Assembly (NCBI RefSeq): GCF_004210375.1 | Contig: NC_134825.1 | Location: forward strand, 6,262,001-6,326,000 | Reading direction: 5' to 3' | From: Tachypleus tridentatus | Lineage: Eukaryota > Arthropoda > Merostomata > Xiphosura > Limulidae | Length of the DNA: 64,000 nt | In this document: positions 11,994-26,300 of the stretch, one piece after another | Layout of the letters: each line of letters starts with the position of its first letter | Position numbering within the stretch: the stretch's first letter is position 1 | Program-made: the position numbers and the translations under genes | Notes under the pieces: generated by a model | Seen by the model: the letters and a program-made list of their open reading frames with translations, nothing else | The model's database searches: none | What the model was told of the DNA's origin: nothing

Positions 11994-12700
11994 CGAGAGA
12001 ACTCTGCAATTAGGTTCGTGTGTTAGGCATACGTAGGTATCAGTTTCAATATCTTGTTTGTGACGGTAGACCTACAAGTGAGCATAGCCTGTAGCAAAGT
12101 TATATAAAATAATTTATAGTTTTTCACATGGCATTATTTTGGCTAATGATTCAAAATAATTCGTCTAATGACAGACATGTTTCAAAAGTTATGACAAAAG
12201 TGGGATTACTTTGCTGAAAATTAAATAGAACTTTGTCTAAATTTCAACTTTAATATAATAAAAAAAGACTGTAAAATGTGATTAAAACTTTTCTGGATTT
12301 GATGAAACAATTAAACGAAGGTCAAGAAGAAAGATAATATTAGATTAATGAAACAGGAATTTAAAAGAGGGTTAAAAGGACAAAATATTTAAATAGAAGA
12401 AAAATAAATATGACTGGGAACCAATTGAATTTTACAGAGGGAGTACGTAAACAAGATGTGAGACGTTCAGAAAAGGAGCTGTAAAAAACAAAATTGAAGA
12501 AGTACAAAAATCTATATAAAACCTATGAAGTACAGAAAAATTATAACAGCAAGATTAAGGAAGTTGAAAAAATACCATGGAAATTAATTAGTAGTTTAAC
12601 CAGTCTTTAAGCCCTCTATTCTATTTGAAACTCAGAACGTGAGCAGCCGTGAAGTGAAAGCTCTTTCAAAATGCTGCCTAAGATATTTTAGTTCTACAGT

Positions 12701-12977
12701 TCGGCCCAGCATGGTCAGGTGGGTTAAGGCATTTAACTCGTAATATAAGGGTCGCGGGCTCGAATTCCTGTCACATCAAACATGCTCGTCCTTTCAGGGC
12801 TGGGGGCATTACAATATGACGGTCAATCCCACTATTCGTTGGTAAAAAGAGTAGCCCAAGAGTTGGCGGTGAGTGGTGATGACTAGCTGTCTTCCCTCTA
12901 GTCTTACACTATTAAATTATGGACGGCTAGCGCAAATAGCCCTCGTGTAGCTTTGCGCAAAATTCACAAAAACAAAC
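12701..12977 (+). mobile_element. tRNA-derived SINE (family 1), with target duplication
   Basis: A full-length copy from the tRNA-like head (GCATGGTCAGGTGGGTTAAG) through the body (CCCTCTAGTCTTACACTATT) to a CAAAAACAAAC tail. The 9-bp AGTTCTACA flanks it at 12690-12698 and 12978-12986, which supports retroposition. Confidence 0.93.
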
Positions 12978-13329
12978 AGTTCTACATTTTGAGCATTCAT
13001 AGTATCCATAATCATAGTATGTTCGAGGATTAGATCAAATACTAGAATATCTATTTTATTATTTACATACGACTTTTTTAGATCTTGACTATTTATTTGT
13101 GGTTAATATCAGAATCATTTGTTTTCTGGTCTGCTAAGAAATCAAGATATGGTTTCCTTAAAGGCAAATACTTCCCTCTCCTTTCCTTGACAGACACAGT
13201 ATCTTTAACCAATTTATTATACCTTGCATCAATGAAATTCTTAGCAAATGCTATGATTAATCTTTCTACATGTAATTTGTAGAAAGCAGGGCATCATTTT
13301 AAAAAAAATGTTAAATGAAGTGAGAATGC

Positions 13330-13527
13330 TCAATGCATCACTCCCTGTTTCAAATACCCGTCCCACCAAATATGTTGGCTTTTTCAGCCGTGGGAGCATT
13401 ATAATGTTATGGTTAGTCCTACTATTCATTGGTAAAAGAGTAGACCAAGAGTTAGAAATGGATGGTGATGACTGGTTGCCTTTCCTCTTGTCTTTCACTG
13501 GTAAATTAGGGACAGCTAGTGCAAAAA
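13330..13527 (+). mobile_element. Degenerate SINE (family 1)
   Basis: The B-box region (TTTCAAATACCCGTCCCACC) and body landmarks (GTGGGAGCATTATAATGTTA, AGAGTAGACCAAGAGTTAG, AAATTAGGGACAGCTAG) are recognisable, with about 10-20 percent divergence. The A-box end is missing. Open frames over this stretch are shadows of the SINE. Confidence 0.85.
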
Positions 13528-14191
13528 GATTGCATGAAATGCATAACAAACAAGGAAAGCTTTCATGCATAGATTCTGTAATTGAAATACAATGTATCAA
13601 TTGCCAGGTGTAGGATCTTCAACAAGGAGTGATGTGTAATAAAATTGTAATGGAACCCACTGATCAAGCATTTTATCCAAAGTTTGCTTACTGTCTAACC
13701 AAGAACAATCATTTAATGTATTTTACAGCCTAAAAATAATTAAAGTATCCATAGAAACAAAACAGGAATAGTTGTATATACACTATCGCTTTGACAATAA
13801 AATTCCATGGACATATTTCTTTTATCATAGGTGAAATGAATGACTAACATCATTGCATTTTTTTTTTGTTAGTATAAAAGTAACTCAGTTTCTTATAGCT
13901 ACATTGAATATTGCAAATGAGGATATTGTCTAATCAAACAGTCTTAGTAGTTCAATTTGCACAAGTGGGTACATATACAATACCTATTGTAGTCTCAAAA
14001 CCATCATTGCATTAAACTGCACACACACTTCCATCTGTTTATATCAAATCTTTCATCTGTGATTACTGACAAAGTTGTATCTCTTTGCTTTTCTGCCAAC
14101 ACATCATTAAAAAATGGTGAAACATTCTGTTTAACAAAACTAAAAACTTTAAAGTATCCACTATTGGCTTAAAAGGAATGAGCTTTCTACT

Positions 14192-14305
14192 TTGTCTCAC
14201 AGTGGTATAATGGTACTTCTGTCGAATTATACCGCTAAAAAAATAGGTTCCGATACCCGTGGTGAGCAGAGCACATATTTAGCTTTGTGTTTAACAACAA
14301 ATAAC
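14192..14305 (+). mobile_element. tRNA-derived SINE (family 2), fragment
   Basis: This is a different head and tail from family 1: GTGGTATAATGGTACTTCTG, a B-box-like GGTTCCGATACCCGTGGTG, then GCAGAGCACATATTTAGC and an ACAAATAACAA tail. A second copy lies near 57.9 kb. Confidence 0.6.
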
Positions 14306-17300
14306 AACATCAACAGTAACAGCTTTCTAGTTCATTTGGGAAGGAATATGGAATATCATTTTGTACTATAAATATAAGCATGTGTACTTCTGCTTGAAAT
14401 ATCTTGTTAAGCCTGATACTAAATTCAGTAAGCTTCTTACTTCTGCTTGTTCTTACAGTTACATTCAATATTTAAATCTATATAATATTCTCATTTTCAT
14501 AACAAAATGCAACTAAAGTATTACAGAAACTGCAAAAAGCAATCACATGTGCTTAGTAGTTTTAATCAGGTTTTGAAAACCTCTATCCATGATATTTGTA
14601 AGACTAAGCATATTTTGACTTCTTTACTCTTTGTTTCTTGATAGATTAACAGCTCTATCATTTGAAACCATTAGAAATAAATTGTAAAGTATTCTACATT
14701 TCAATTTTGCAGGAAATTTAATTTAAAACTTTTATTTATTATCAGTTTATCTGAACTTTTATTACAAATATTGTTTGTCAATTAACAGTGGTATGTACAA
14801 ATTACTATAATGCTTAATCCAATGTAATTTTCACCTTCTGATTCTGAAGAAAATCATATATTTCAAAGTAAATAAAACTGTTGGTAAATTAGGCTTGTCA
14901 AGTAAAATAAACTGTAAAACTCAGGAGAAACAGTAACCTTGTAATATGTCGTAATATGTCAGTTATCAGCATAAACTTTCACTAGCTTGTATCATAAAGG
15001 AACTCAAAATACGATACGTAATGATAATGGTGTATATGGTCTTCTTTCATTGACACGTTCTTTTAAACCATATGGTCATGTCATCTATAAACTGGTCATG
15101 TGCCAAAAGTTCACCATTATACGAAGAACATGAGGGTAAGATGACTAAGCAAGTCTTTCTAAATTTTTCATAAATACGCCTATAGTCTTTATTCCATACC
15201 CTGTTCCAGAACTTTCCTCTGGATAATTCTTTCTGTTTCAATACTCCAAACACATGGTGACTGCTAAAGTTTACTAGTTGTCATGGCTCTCAGCTCTAAT
15301 GTTACTCTGTAGTTAAAAACATAATTTTTAAATGAACAGCTTTCTGTTTGTTATTCACTGTTTGGCCCATTTACCCTAGAAATTACTTCAGGCTCACTTA
15401 AATTCTGATAGTACCTTGCCATCATAATATTTTGGTTTCTTTATTGGCTGATTTTAAACTAGCTACCTGATGCGTGCAACTGGAGCTGGAAATGTCAGGC
15501 TGAAGCAATCCAGGAAGCTCCTTCAGTTACAAGTGTAAATCAAATAAGCTATGTTCTACACCTTTTAGCAGATGAAATTCATAGCTAGAATACCTGAGAT
15601 GATGTAAAAAGAGGAGGCGACTAGTTTGCTCTTTACATTTAATAATTCGTTTCTTGGTTGTATCTGCCATTATCTGTCTGTCAGGAAATCTCTTTGTCTG
15701 ACATTACCACATCACTACATAATTTGACTTTTTCCTATTTATAAGAATGATGTAATTTGAAACTTTCTTGTGGATTTTTACTACATAAGGTAACCCAGCT
15801 CTTTTGTTTTTATATTTCTATTAAGAACAGAGCCTCATGCAAGTCTATTATTACATATTACCTGATACTTTCTTGTTTCTGTTCAAACAATATCTTATTT
15901 CAGTTTAAAACTAGGTTTTACTGCATGACATTATTTAACTTCTGTTTAAAACAAGGATTCCCATACAGGTTTTATTATTATCTGATATTTTCTTGTTTCT
16001 GTTTAAACAATACAGCGTGCTGATTACTACTACACAGTGTAACCATTTCTGTTTAGAACAGAATGAAACAGATATTTATCTTTAAAAATCACAAGTGAAT
16101 TTAAGAAAAGACACAAGTAATCATAACACTCAAAATGAACATCACAAAAACCACATTTATTGCTGTTATCTATGTGGTTCACTGTTCTTGGCAAGTAAAA
16201 GCAGAGCAAAAAATCATCCCTTGTAATAAAAACTGATTTTGTAAACAACAGGGTGAAATTAAAATAAATATTGGTTCATGTAAACCCGTTCAGCATATAC
16301 AAAAGTGTAAGATTTTATTATACCATACTACCAAACCAATGTTTTTGTACATCAGTTTCACAATACCCACCAAATACATAATGGTAGAGTAACAGTGTAT
16401 ATAAAGGAAAACAATTCACATCGATTAAAATGAGTGACAACCAGTAAAAATGTAATAATATTATACACTTGGACATACTACTACAGCTAATAGCAAGTCT
16501 CAATATCAGTAGTATTACAGCAAATATTAGGACCATACACTGAAAGATGAACTTTGAAACTATATTTATGCTGGCTTATCACACACCTTTGTTTTTGATA
16601 ACATTAACTGCAATAGTTGCACATTTCTGTAGAACACACTCAAGAAAGAACAATGAACTAAGAGTCACTACTCTAAGTTTTAAAATGAAATACAAGTTAT
16701 ATTTCAGTTTTGATGAAATGTTCATTTATCAAATGTTTAAGAACCAGGTAGAAATAAATAAAGCCTGTCCAAAAATGTGGATATTTTGAGGTCTGTATGT
16801 TAAGTTATCAAAGATGACGTAACAAATCGCAAACACACAGTATGGAAATACTAAGATGTATTAAAAAGAAACACTGTTAACCTTTAAAAAGTCACTAATA
16901 ATAAAGTCCAGCATTATTAAAAATATGAATAATAATGAAAACACAACTGTTAATAAGTCAAAGTTACAGTGGAACAGTCAAAACTGTTAGGTGTATAAAC
17001 AATGGTACTACAGTTACATATGGATCAATAAACTTTTATTACTGTAAATATATAATGAATTCTGTGATAAACACCACACATTATGAAAAACTCTAATTTT
17101 AAAACAATAACTACTAATTTAGTCACATAAATTATAATAGTATAATGCAGTTTTTTATTTATTTATAATCTGTAAATATTTAAATGTCTATTTAAGTGAC
17201 AACTGTCTATTTCTCCCTCAACATTTCAGTAAACACATACGTTCGCAGTTTAAGGTTTACTTCTAACAATTCTGTACTTTCATGAGTCAAATGATAACAT

Positions 17301-20147
17301 AAAGAAATTCATGTTATGCTGCTTCATAGTTTATACATTATTGTTTATAATTCTATGAACAAATAATGACAAAGATAATTCATCATGCTATGCTCTACAC
17401 AGTTCAAAATTTACTATTTTTATTGTTCATATTATAGAATTATAATGTGGCAAACACTGATAAAAAATTCATTAATAATAAATAAATATCACCATAAGCC
17501 ACAGCCATAACAGTGTTTAGGCAAGTATAAATCAGAAATATTCTAAAACTGAAAATAAAATATTATAGGGAATAAAGGTTGTAAGTTATACAAACAAACA
17601 AAACGTTCTTGTTCACTTGGCACAAATGGTTAGATGAGCAGTAAAACTGTTTGCACAATATCTGAAAAATACTCATATTAAGAAAATTAATTTTCTGTAT
17701 AATCTTTACATCTGATTAGCTCCTGATGTAATAAGACTTTGTACTTGTCCCTAGAGAGAGAGAGCTATGCTTCAGAGGATAGATACATTACTCAAAATAT
17801 TTTAATTCAAAAGTGCAATGTTTTCCTAAATTTTTATAACAGTTTCCTACAGCACTGTTTCACTTTACTTATTTAAACAATAATACACTATTGGGCCACA
17901 TTCCTGAGTACACTTCTTAAATCAGCATACAACTTTAATAGGGTTTACATGTTTCCTCTTGCCATAGCAATTAAATTCTTCCTCATTTGGCATACCGTTT
18001 TAAAGGATAGTCTGGAAGACACAAGAACATTCATATCGAGAGGTTACAACATTCCAGTGTTAGACCCTACATTAAGATAATAGCCTATTTTAAATAATAT
18101 AAGGGTTTCTAAATTCTAAAGACACATTTTCACATACATCAATCATGACTTTTTTCATTTACCTAAAAACACCTACTACCTGAGACTAAAAAAACAGAAA
18201 TCATCTTTCAAAACTGAGAACATAAATATTACCCATCAGCCTCAGCTGTCAGTAAATGGAAAACTTTTATCTATTTGTTAACTTTACATCATCCTTCTCT
18301 ATAATTCTACTTAGTGAGAAGTGTAGGCACAAGATCTTACCATTACAGGACATTTGTTAATATAATGTTTTGAAAAGTACCACTGAAGTATGAAAAGAAG
18401 TCATGTTATTTGTTTGTATGTATGAAATCAAGATATGTCTTTTTTCTCAGGCATGCTCTTCACACCAGCCCAGCTATATCCACTTAACATATTTTATTAA
18501 AGGGCAGCAAAAGACACTTTTCAGTGTATTGTATATGTCTAGGCTCTATACCTATACAGTTATCTTTATTGTTAATATAGAATAATATTAACAAGGTTTA
18601 AAATGAGAAACATTCAGACAGGAATGAAAGATTTCTGACTGTCCATCAGGAGCTGTTTTTTTTTAAATAAATAACCTCTATAGCTTCCCTCATTTCTCCT
18701 ATTTTTCCATTTTCAGTAAAAGCTGCTTGAGATATAATTTCTATTCTATAAAAGATATTAAAAAGTTTATGGAATCAGTTCTACTAAAATTAGGTAGTGG
18801 AAGTAATATATTAAAAATACAAAGCATTCAAGTGTCACAGTAAGTCAAGTGTGTTTTGCTGTTAAGCCTAAAAGGTCTCAACACTTTGTCAGCTTTAAGA
18901 CTTTTACACCAATATGATACACTATTTCCTGAAAGCTGACATATTGCAACTCAAAATGTCCTACTTACACAGCAGTTAATAATAAACAGTCAGAGTAACT
19001 AATCAGTATAGTTACATACTGTTTGTTATCTTCAAAGAATGTAGATTAAACTAAGTCACTACTCTAGTATTTTCAACTTTGTTCATCAAGGTGAGTACAA
19101 GTTCATTTAGAAATAAAAATATTTCTCATACATTTATCTGTAACAGAATAACAATTCTGACAACAACCTCACAGAAGAAAAGATACCATGACATGGTACA
19201 TAAATTTAAATGTAATACTAATATTAAATGTGAACTTAATTTAACAATGGTGAACCTATATTAGGTTTTTTCTGTAATGTTAATTTTTGAACTAAACTGA
19301 ATAGAAAATTCACTATATTCAGAAAAGGAGCCAAACCATAAATACCAGACCACACTTACATACTGACTGGAATAAATACATTACAGTAACATTTCACTCA
19401 CAATTTTCACTGTTTTCAGAGAGGAAGTACTACAGCAAAGTCCTAAAAAAACCAGTAAGGGTTATAAAATGCCAGAAACTTGGTACAATACATTATTTTA
19501 TGGAAATGTGGGGACGGACCACGTACAAGAAGAAAAACCTTGTCTAAACTATAGTGTGAGTGGGGAGAACTTACAAATTGTTACAATAATGATCTGTACC
19601 AAGTATGATTGAAGTGGTGATTTTTTTTTGTTATAATTTCTGTATTTTACACAAATACCTTTCAAGCAAAAGCCCTAAAATATTTGTTTTACAGTTAATT
19701 TAGTTAAAATTGAAGTTTGGTGTGGAATGATGAATAATATGGTTTATCGATTATAAAAAAAAGTGAAAAAACCAAAAACAAATAAAAGATCTTGAAGACA
19801 CCCATGTTCTATTGCTGACATACTGTAGTTTAGCACAACAAATTCAAAAACAAAGACAAGCATTTAGACCACCCACAGTATCTGAAAGAACTTGAATTAT
19901 CAAATGATGAATATGGAACACACAAAGAAACCTACTGGAGATTTCCACAATGGATTGTCATCCATTCTGGTAAAAGTAACATTTGATAAAACATGTCAGG
20001 GCAGAAAACAATTTCTTTCTATTTTGACAACAGTATCAGCTGTAAAGTTATAACACTATTTTCTGATACAATTTACCACTTTCAGTTTGAAATTAGTTTC
20101 CCTGCCCTTCATTCATGATGGTCAGAAAAAGGGTTGAGCTGATTACA
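14306..20147. other. AT-rich DNA, probably includes the Top2 3' UTR
   Basis: No exon, SINE or array stands out apart from a weak internal repeat at 15830-16015 (CTTGTTTCTGTTTAAACAAT and variants). The minus-strand Top2 stop codon lies at 20155, so part of this stretch must be its 3' untranslated region. Minus-strand AATAAA hexamers occur at several places (for example near 18494 and 18563), and I cannot choose the real polyadenylation site. Confidence 0.5.
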
Positions 20148-20154
20148 CTACTGT

Positions 20155-20309
20155 TCAAAAACCTTCGTCGCTAGATTCGTCACCAAAGTTATACTTAATT
20201 GGAGCACAGGAGCGCGTCGAAGAGATCTAGGAGCAGGGGCACTGCTGCATTTTATTTCAGGTTCATCACCATTATCATCACTGTCTGATTTAGCCTTTTT
20301 CTTCAGATC
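20155..20309 (-). CDS. Top2: Top2 last coding exon
   Basis: The exon follows an ACAACAG acceptor in phase 0 and starts DLKKKAKSDSDDNGDEPE. That frame runs on to a stop at 20148 with an unrelated tail (ending TLVTNLATKVFEQ). Shifting by one base near 20193-20205 gives PIKYNFGDESSDEGF and a stop at 20155, which closely matches the conserved C terminus of the family. Either the assembly has a small indel here or this allele has a changed end. I prefer the shifted reading. Confidence 0.8.
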
Positions 20310-23300
20310 CTGTTGTACGGAGAAGATAATTTCAATTAATTAAGTGGAGATCAGAATGAAGTTAAAATGAGCATATTTTAACAAATATAATTAATATTTC
20401 CAACATTACAACAGCAACCAGAAAATATTCACTTCTTATTTAACTGAAAACTCTTACTTGCTTACTCTGATACAATCAGTAGAAAATTCATAAGTTCACA
20501 CATTGTTTCACAAGAACAAGTAACATAACAATGTTGAATAAACAATTAATGTCATGAAACTAATCAACAAATTACAGCAGTGTTTTTGATTAATTCAAAG
20601 TTGTTTTGCTTAATTATTTGTTATTCGACTTGAAAAACTAGTAAACTAATAAAATTAGTATTTCCATTTAACATTGTTTTTGATTATTCCAAATCTCATT
20701 AATTATCTATCATGAAGTAACGATCTGGACAATTAATCGATTATCATATTCCACTAGCTGACAAACTTTAACAATGGATTTTTGATTATTCCGAACCTCA
20801 TTAATTATCTATCATGAAGTAACGATCTGGACAATTAATCAATTATGATATTCCACTAGCTGACAAACTTTAACAGTGAGTTACAAAACTTAAGCAAGAA
20901 TTTTCTGTGAATATTTCTGTCTGGCTGGATTCTTAGTTCAGTCACACAGTGTTATTGAATAACATCTTAACTCACTAAAACAACAAATGAATGAATTTAT
21001 AATTTTAGTATTAAGAAAACTGTATAACAATCTAAGAAGCTCTTGGTGATTCTGGCATTTTATCATATGTATGTTTAGCTTTAGAAATCAGAGACACTTG
21101 TCAATTACAGTAAAGGTCTAATTAATTATGAGCCTTAAATATCATTATTATTCAATATAAAAGACTAAAAATATACTGGAGTACAGGAAATTAATTTTAA
21201 GACTCATGCACAAACACAACAAATAACCCATTTCTAAGAACAATAAGACTTACAGCCAACCATGTCATTTCAAACTCAGAATTGGGCATTATATAGTATA
21301 ATAAATAATTCACACAGTTTTAACACTTATGATGGCTTCAGTACATGCTGGGCAACTGAGAATAGTTCTTAAACATTTAATAAGCTGATGAATTAATTAA
21401 AAGGCAAACATAATTCACTAATGACCGTAAATAAACATTTTTCCTTAATCTAATAAAAATTTACTTTTTTAGGACGCTTTGCTGGTTTTGCAGTAGATTC
21501 TCTTTTCTTCCTCTTTTCTCCACCTGCAGTTGTAGGTTTTTTAGATGGAGCACGAGACTTCTTAACCTCAGGAATAAATTCATTGTCTGAGCCATCAGAT
21601 CTATCCTCCTGCTGTTTCACTACTGATACAATAAACAAGAGCTTTATCTTAACAGATCTATCCCCCTTGTGTTTCACTACTGATACAATAAACAAGAGCT
21701 TTATCTTAACAGATCTATCCCCCTTGTGTTTCACTACTGATACAATAAACAAGAGCTTTATCTTAACAGATCTATCCCCCTTGTGTTTCACTACTGATAC
21801 AATAAACAAAAGTTTTATCTTAACAGATCTATCCCCCTTGTGTTTCACTACTGATACAATAAACAAAGTTTTATCTTAACAGATCTATCCCCCTTGTGTT
21901 TCACTACTGATACAATAAACAAGAGCTTTATCTTAACAGATCTATCCCCCTTGTGTTTCACTACTGATACAATAAACAAAAGTTTTATCTTAACAGATCT
22001 ATCCCCCTTGTGTTTCACTACTGATACAATAAACAAAAGCTTTATCTTAACAGATCTATCCCCCTTGTGTTTCACTACTGATACAATAAACAAGAGCTTT
22101 ATCTTAACAGATCTATCCCCCTTGTGTTTCACAACTGATACAATAAACAAGAGCTTTATCTTAACAGATCTATCCCCCTTGTGTTTCACAACTGATACAA
22201 TAAACAAGAGCTTTATCTTAACAGATCTATCCCTCTTGTGTTTCACTACTGATACAATAAACAAGAGCTTTATCTTAACAGATCTATCCCCCTTGTGTTT
22301 CACTACTGATACAATAAACAAGAGCTTTATCTTAACAGATCTATCCCCCTTGTGTTTCACAACTGATACAATAAACAAGAGCTTTATCTTAACAGATCTA
22401 TCCCTCTTGTGTTTCACTACTGATACAATAAACAAGAGCTTTATCTTAACAGATCTATCCCCCTTGTGTTTCACTACTGATACAATAAACAAGAGCTTTA
22501 TCTTAACAGATCTATCCCCCTTGTGTTTCACTACTGATACAATAAACAAGAGCTTTATCTTAACAGATCTATCCCCCTTGTGTTTCACTACTGATACAAT
22601 AAACAAGAGCTTTATCTTAACAGATCTGTCCCCCTTGTGTTTCACTACTGATACAATAAACAAGAGCTTTATCTTAACAGATCTATCCCCCTTGTGTTTC
22701 ACTACTGATACAATAAACAAGAGCTTTATCTTAACAGATCTATCCCCCTTGTGTTTCACTACTGATACAATAAACAAGAGCTTTATCTTAACAGATCTAT
22801 CCCCCTTGTGTTTCACTACTGATACAATAAACAAAAGTTTTATCTTAACAGATCTATCCCCCTTGTGTTTCACTACTGATACAATAAACAAGAGCTTTAT
22901 CTTAACAGATCTATCCCCCTTGTGTTTCACTACTGATACAATAAACAAGAGCTTTATCTTAACAGATCTATCCCCCTTGTGTTTCACTACTGATACAATA
23001 AACAAGAGCTTTATCTTAACAGATCTATCCCCCTTGTGTTTCACTACTGATACAATAAACAAGAGCTTTATCTTAACAGATCTATCCCCCTTGTGTTTCA
23101 CTACTGATACAATAAACAAGAGCTTTATCTTAACAGATCTATCCCCCTTGTGTTTCACTACTGATACAATAAACAAGAGCTTTATCTTAACAGATCTATC
23201 CCCCTTGTGTTTCACTACTGATACAATAAACAAAAGTTTTATCTTAACAGATCTATCCCCCTTGTGTTTCACTACTGATACAATAAACAAGAGCTTTATC

Positions 23301-26300
23301 TTAACAGATCTATCCCCCTTGTGTTTCACTACTGATACAATAAACAAGAGCTTTATCTTAACAGATCTATCCCCCTTGTGTTTCACTACTGATACAATAA
23401 ACAAGAGCTTTATCTTAACAGATCTATCCCCCTTGTGTTTCACTACTGATACAATAAACAAGAGTTTTATCTTAACAGATCTATCCCCCTTGTGTTTCAC
23501 TACTGATACAATAAACAAGAGCTTTATCTTAACAGATCTATCCCCCTTGTGTTTCACTACTGATACAATAAACAAGAGCTTTATCTTAACAGATCTATCC
23601 CCCTTGTGTTTCACTACTGATACAATAAACAAGAGCTTTATCTTAACAGATCTATCCCCCTTGTGTTTCACTACTGATACAATAAACAAAAGTTTTATCT
23701 TAACAGATCTATCCCCCTTGTGTTTCACTACTGATACAATAAACAAAAGTTTTATCTTAACAGATCTATCCCCCTTGTGTTTCACTACTGATACAATAAA
23801 CAAGAGCTTTATCTTAACAGATCCATCCCCCTTGTGTTTCACTACTGATACAATAAACAAAAGTTTTATCTTAACAGATCTATCCCCCTTGTGTTTCACT
23901 ACTGATACAATAAACAAAAGTTTTATCTTAACAGATCTATCCCCCTTGTGTTTCACTACTGATACAATAAACAAGAGCTTTATCTTAACAGATCTATCCC
24001 CCTTGTGTTTCACTACTGATACAATAAACAAGAGCTTTATCTGAACAGATCTATCCCCCTTGTGTTTCACTACTGATACAATAAACAAGAGCTTTATCTT
24101 AACAGATCTATCCCCCATGTGTTTCACTACTGATACAATAAACAAGAGCTTTATCTTAACAGATCTGTCCCCCTTGTGTTTCACTACTGATACAATAAAC
24201 AAGAGCTTTATCTTAACAGATCTATCCCCCTTGTGTTTCACTACTGATACAATAAACAAGAGCTTTATCTTAACAGATCTATCCCCCTTGTGTTTCACTA
24301 CTGATACAATAAACAAAAGCTTTATCTTAACAGATCTATCCCCCTTGTGTTTCACTACTGATACAATAAACAAAAGTTTTATCTTAACAGATCTATCCCC
24401 CTTGTGTTTCACTACTGATACAATAAACAAAAGTTTTATCTTAACAGATCTATCCCCCTTGTGTTTCACTACTGATACAATAAACAAGAGCTTTATCTTA
24501 ACAGATCTATCCCCCTTGTTTCACTACTGATACAATAAACAAAAGTTTTATCTTAACAGATCTATCCCCCTTGTGTTTCACTACTGATACAATAAACAAG
24601 AGCTTTATCTTAACAGATCTATCCCCCTTGTGTTTCACTACTAATACAATAAACAAAGTTTTATCTTAACAGATCTATCCCCCTTGTGTTTCACTACTGA
24701 TACAATAAACAAGAGCTTTATCTTAACAGATCTATCCCCCTTGTGTTTCACTACTGATACAATAAACAAGAGCTTTATCTTAACAGATCTATCCCCCTTG
24801 TGTTTCACTACTGATACAATAAACAAGAGCTTTATCTTAACAGATCTATCCCCCTTGTGTTTCACTACTGATACAATAAACAAAATTTTATCTTAACAGA
24901 TCTATCCCCTTGTGTTTCACTACTGATACAATAAACAAGAGCTTTATCTTAACAGATCTATCCCCTTGTGTTTCACTACTGATACAATAAACAAGAGCTT
25001 TATCTTAACAGATCTATCCCCCTTGTGTTTCACTACTGATACAATAAACAAGAGCTTTATCTTAACAGATCTATCCCCCTTGTGTTTCACTACTGATACA
25101 ATAAACAAAAGTTTTATCTTAACAGATCTATCCCCCTTGTGTTTCCTACTGATACAATAAACAAGAGCTTTATCTTAACAGATCTATCCCCCTTGTGTTT
25201 CACTACTGATACAATAAACAAGAGCTTTATCTTAACAGATCTATCCCCCTTGTGTTTCACTACTGATACAATAAACAAGAGCTTTATCTTAACAGATCTA
25301 TCCCCCTTGTGTTTCACTACTGATACAATAAACAAGAGTTTTATCTTAACAGATCTATCCCCCTTGTGTTTCACTACTGATACAATAAACAAGAGCTTTA
25401 TCTTAACAGATCTATCCCCCTTGTGTTTCACTACTGATACAATAAACAAGAGCTTTATCTTAACAGATCTATCCCCCTTGTGTTTCACTACTGATACAAT
25501 AAACAAAAGTTTTATCTTAACAGATCTATCCCCCTTGTGTTTCACTACTGATACAATAAACAAAAGTTTTATCTTAACAGATCTATCCCCCTTGTGTTTC
25601 ACTACTGATACAATAAACAAGAGCTTTATCTTAACAGATCCATCCCCCTTGTGTTTCACTACTGATACAATAAACAAAAGTTTTATCTTAACAGATCTAT
25701 CCCCCTTGTGTTTCACTACTGATGCAATAAACAAAAGTTTTATCTTAACAGATCTATCCCCCTTGTGTTTCACTACTGATACAATAAACAAGAGCTTTAT
25801 CTTAACAGATCTATCCCCTTGTGTTTCACTACTGATACAATAAACAAGAGCTTTATCTTAACAGATCTATCCCCCTTGTGTTTCACTACTGATACAATAA
25901 ACAAGAGCTTTATCTGAACAGATCTATCCCCCTTGTGTTTCACTACTGATACAATAAACAAGAGCTTTATCTTAACAGATCTATCCCCCTTGTGTTTCAC
26001 TACTGATACAATAAACAAAAGTTTTATCTTAACAGATCTATCCCCCTTGTGTTTCACTACTGATACAATAAACAAAAGTTTTATCTTAACAGATCTATCC
26101 CCCTTGTGTTTCACTACTGATACAATAAACAAGAGCTTTATCTTAACAGATCTATCCCCCTTGTGTTTCACTACTGATACAATAAACAAAAGTTTTATCT
26201 TAACAGATCTATCCCCCTTGTGTTTCACTACTGATACAATAAACAAAAGTTTTATCTTAACAGATCTATCCCCCTTGTGTTTCACTACTGATACAATAAA

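Noticed and set aside
13241-13613. Overlapping 119- and 101-codon frames on both strands
   Set aside because: They overlap a degenerate SINE and have no splice or family support.
21848-24487. An 879-codon minus-strand and a 716-codon plus-strand open frame
   Set aside because: They are products of a stop-free 57-bp unit repeated in register; being open on both strands at once argues against coding, although splicing into the array is considered separately.
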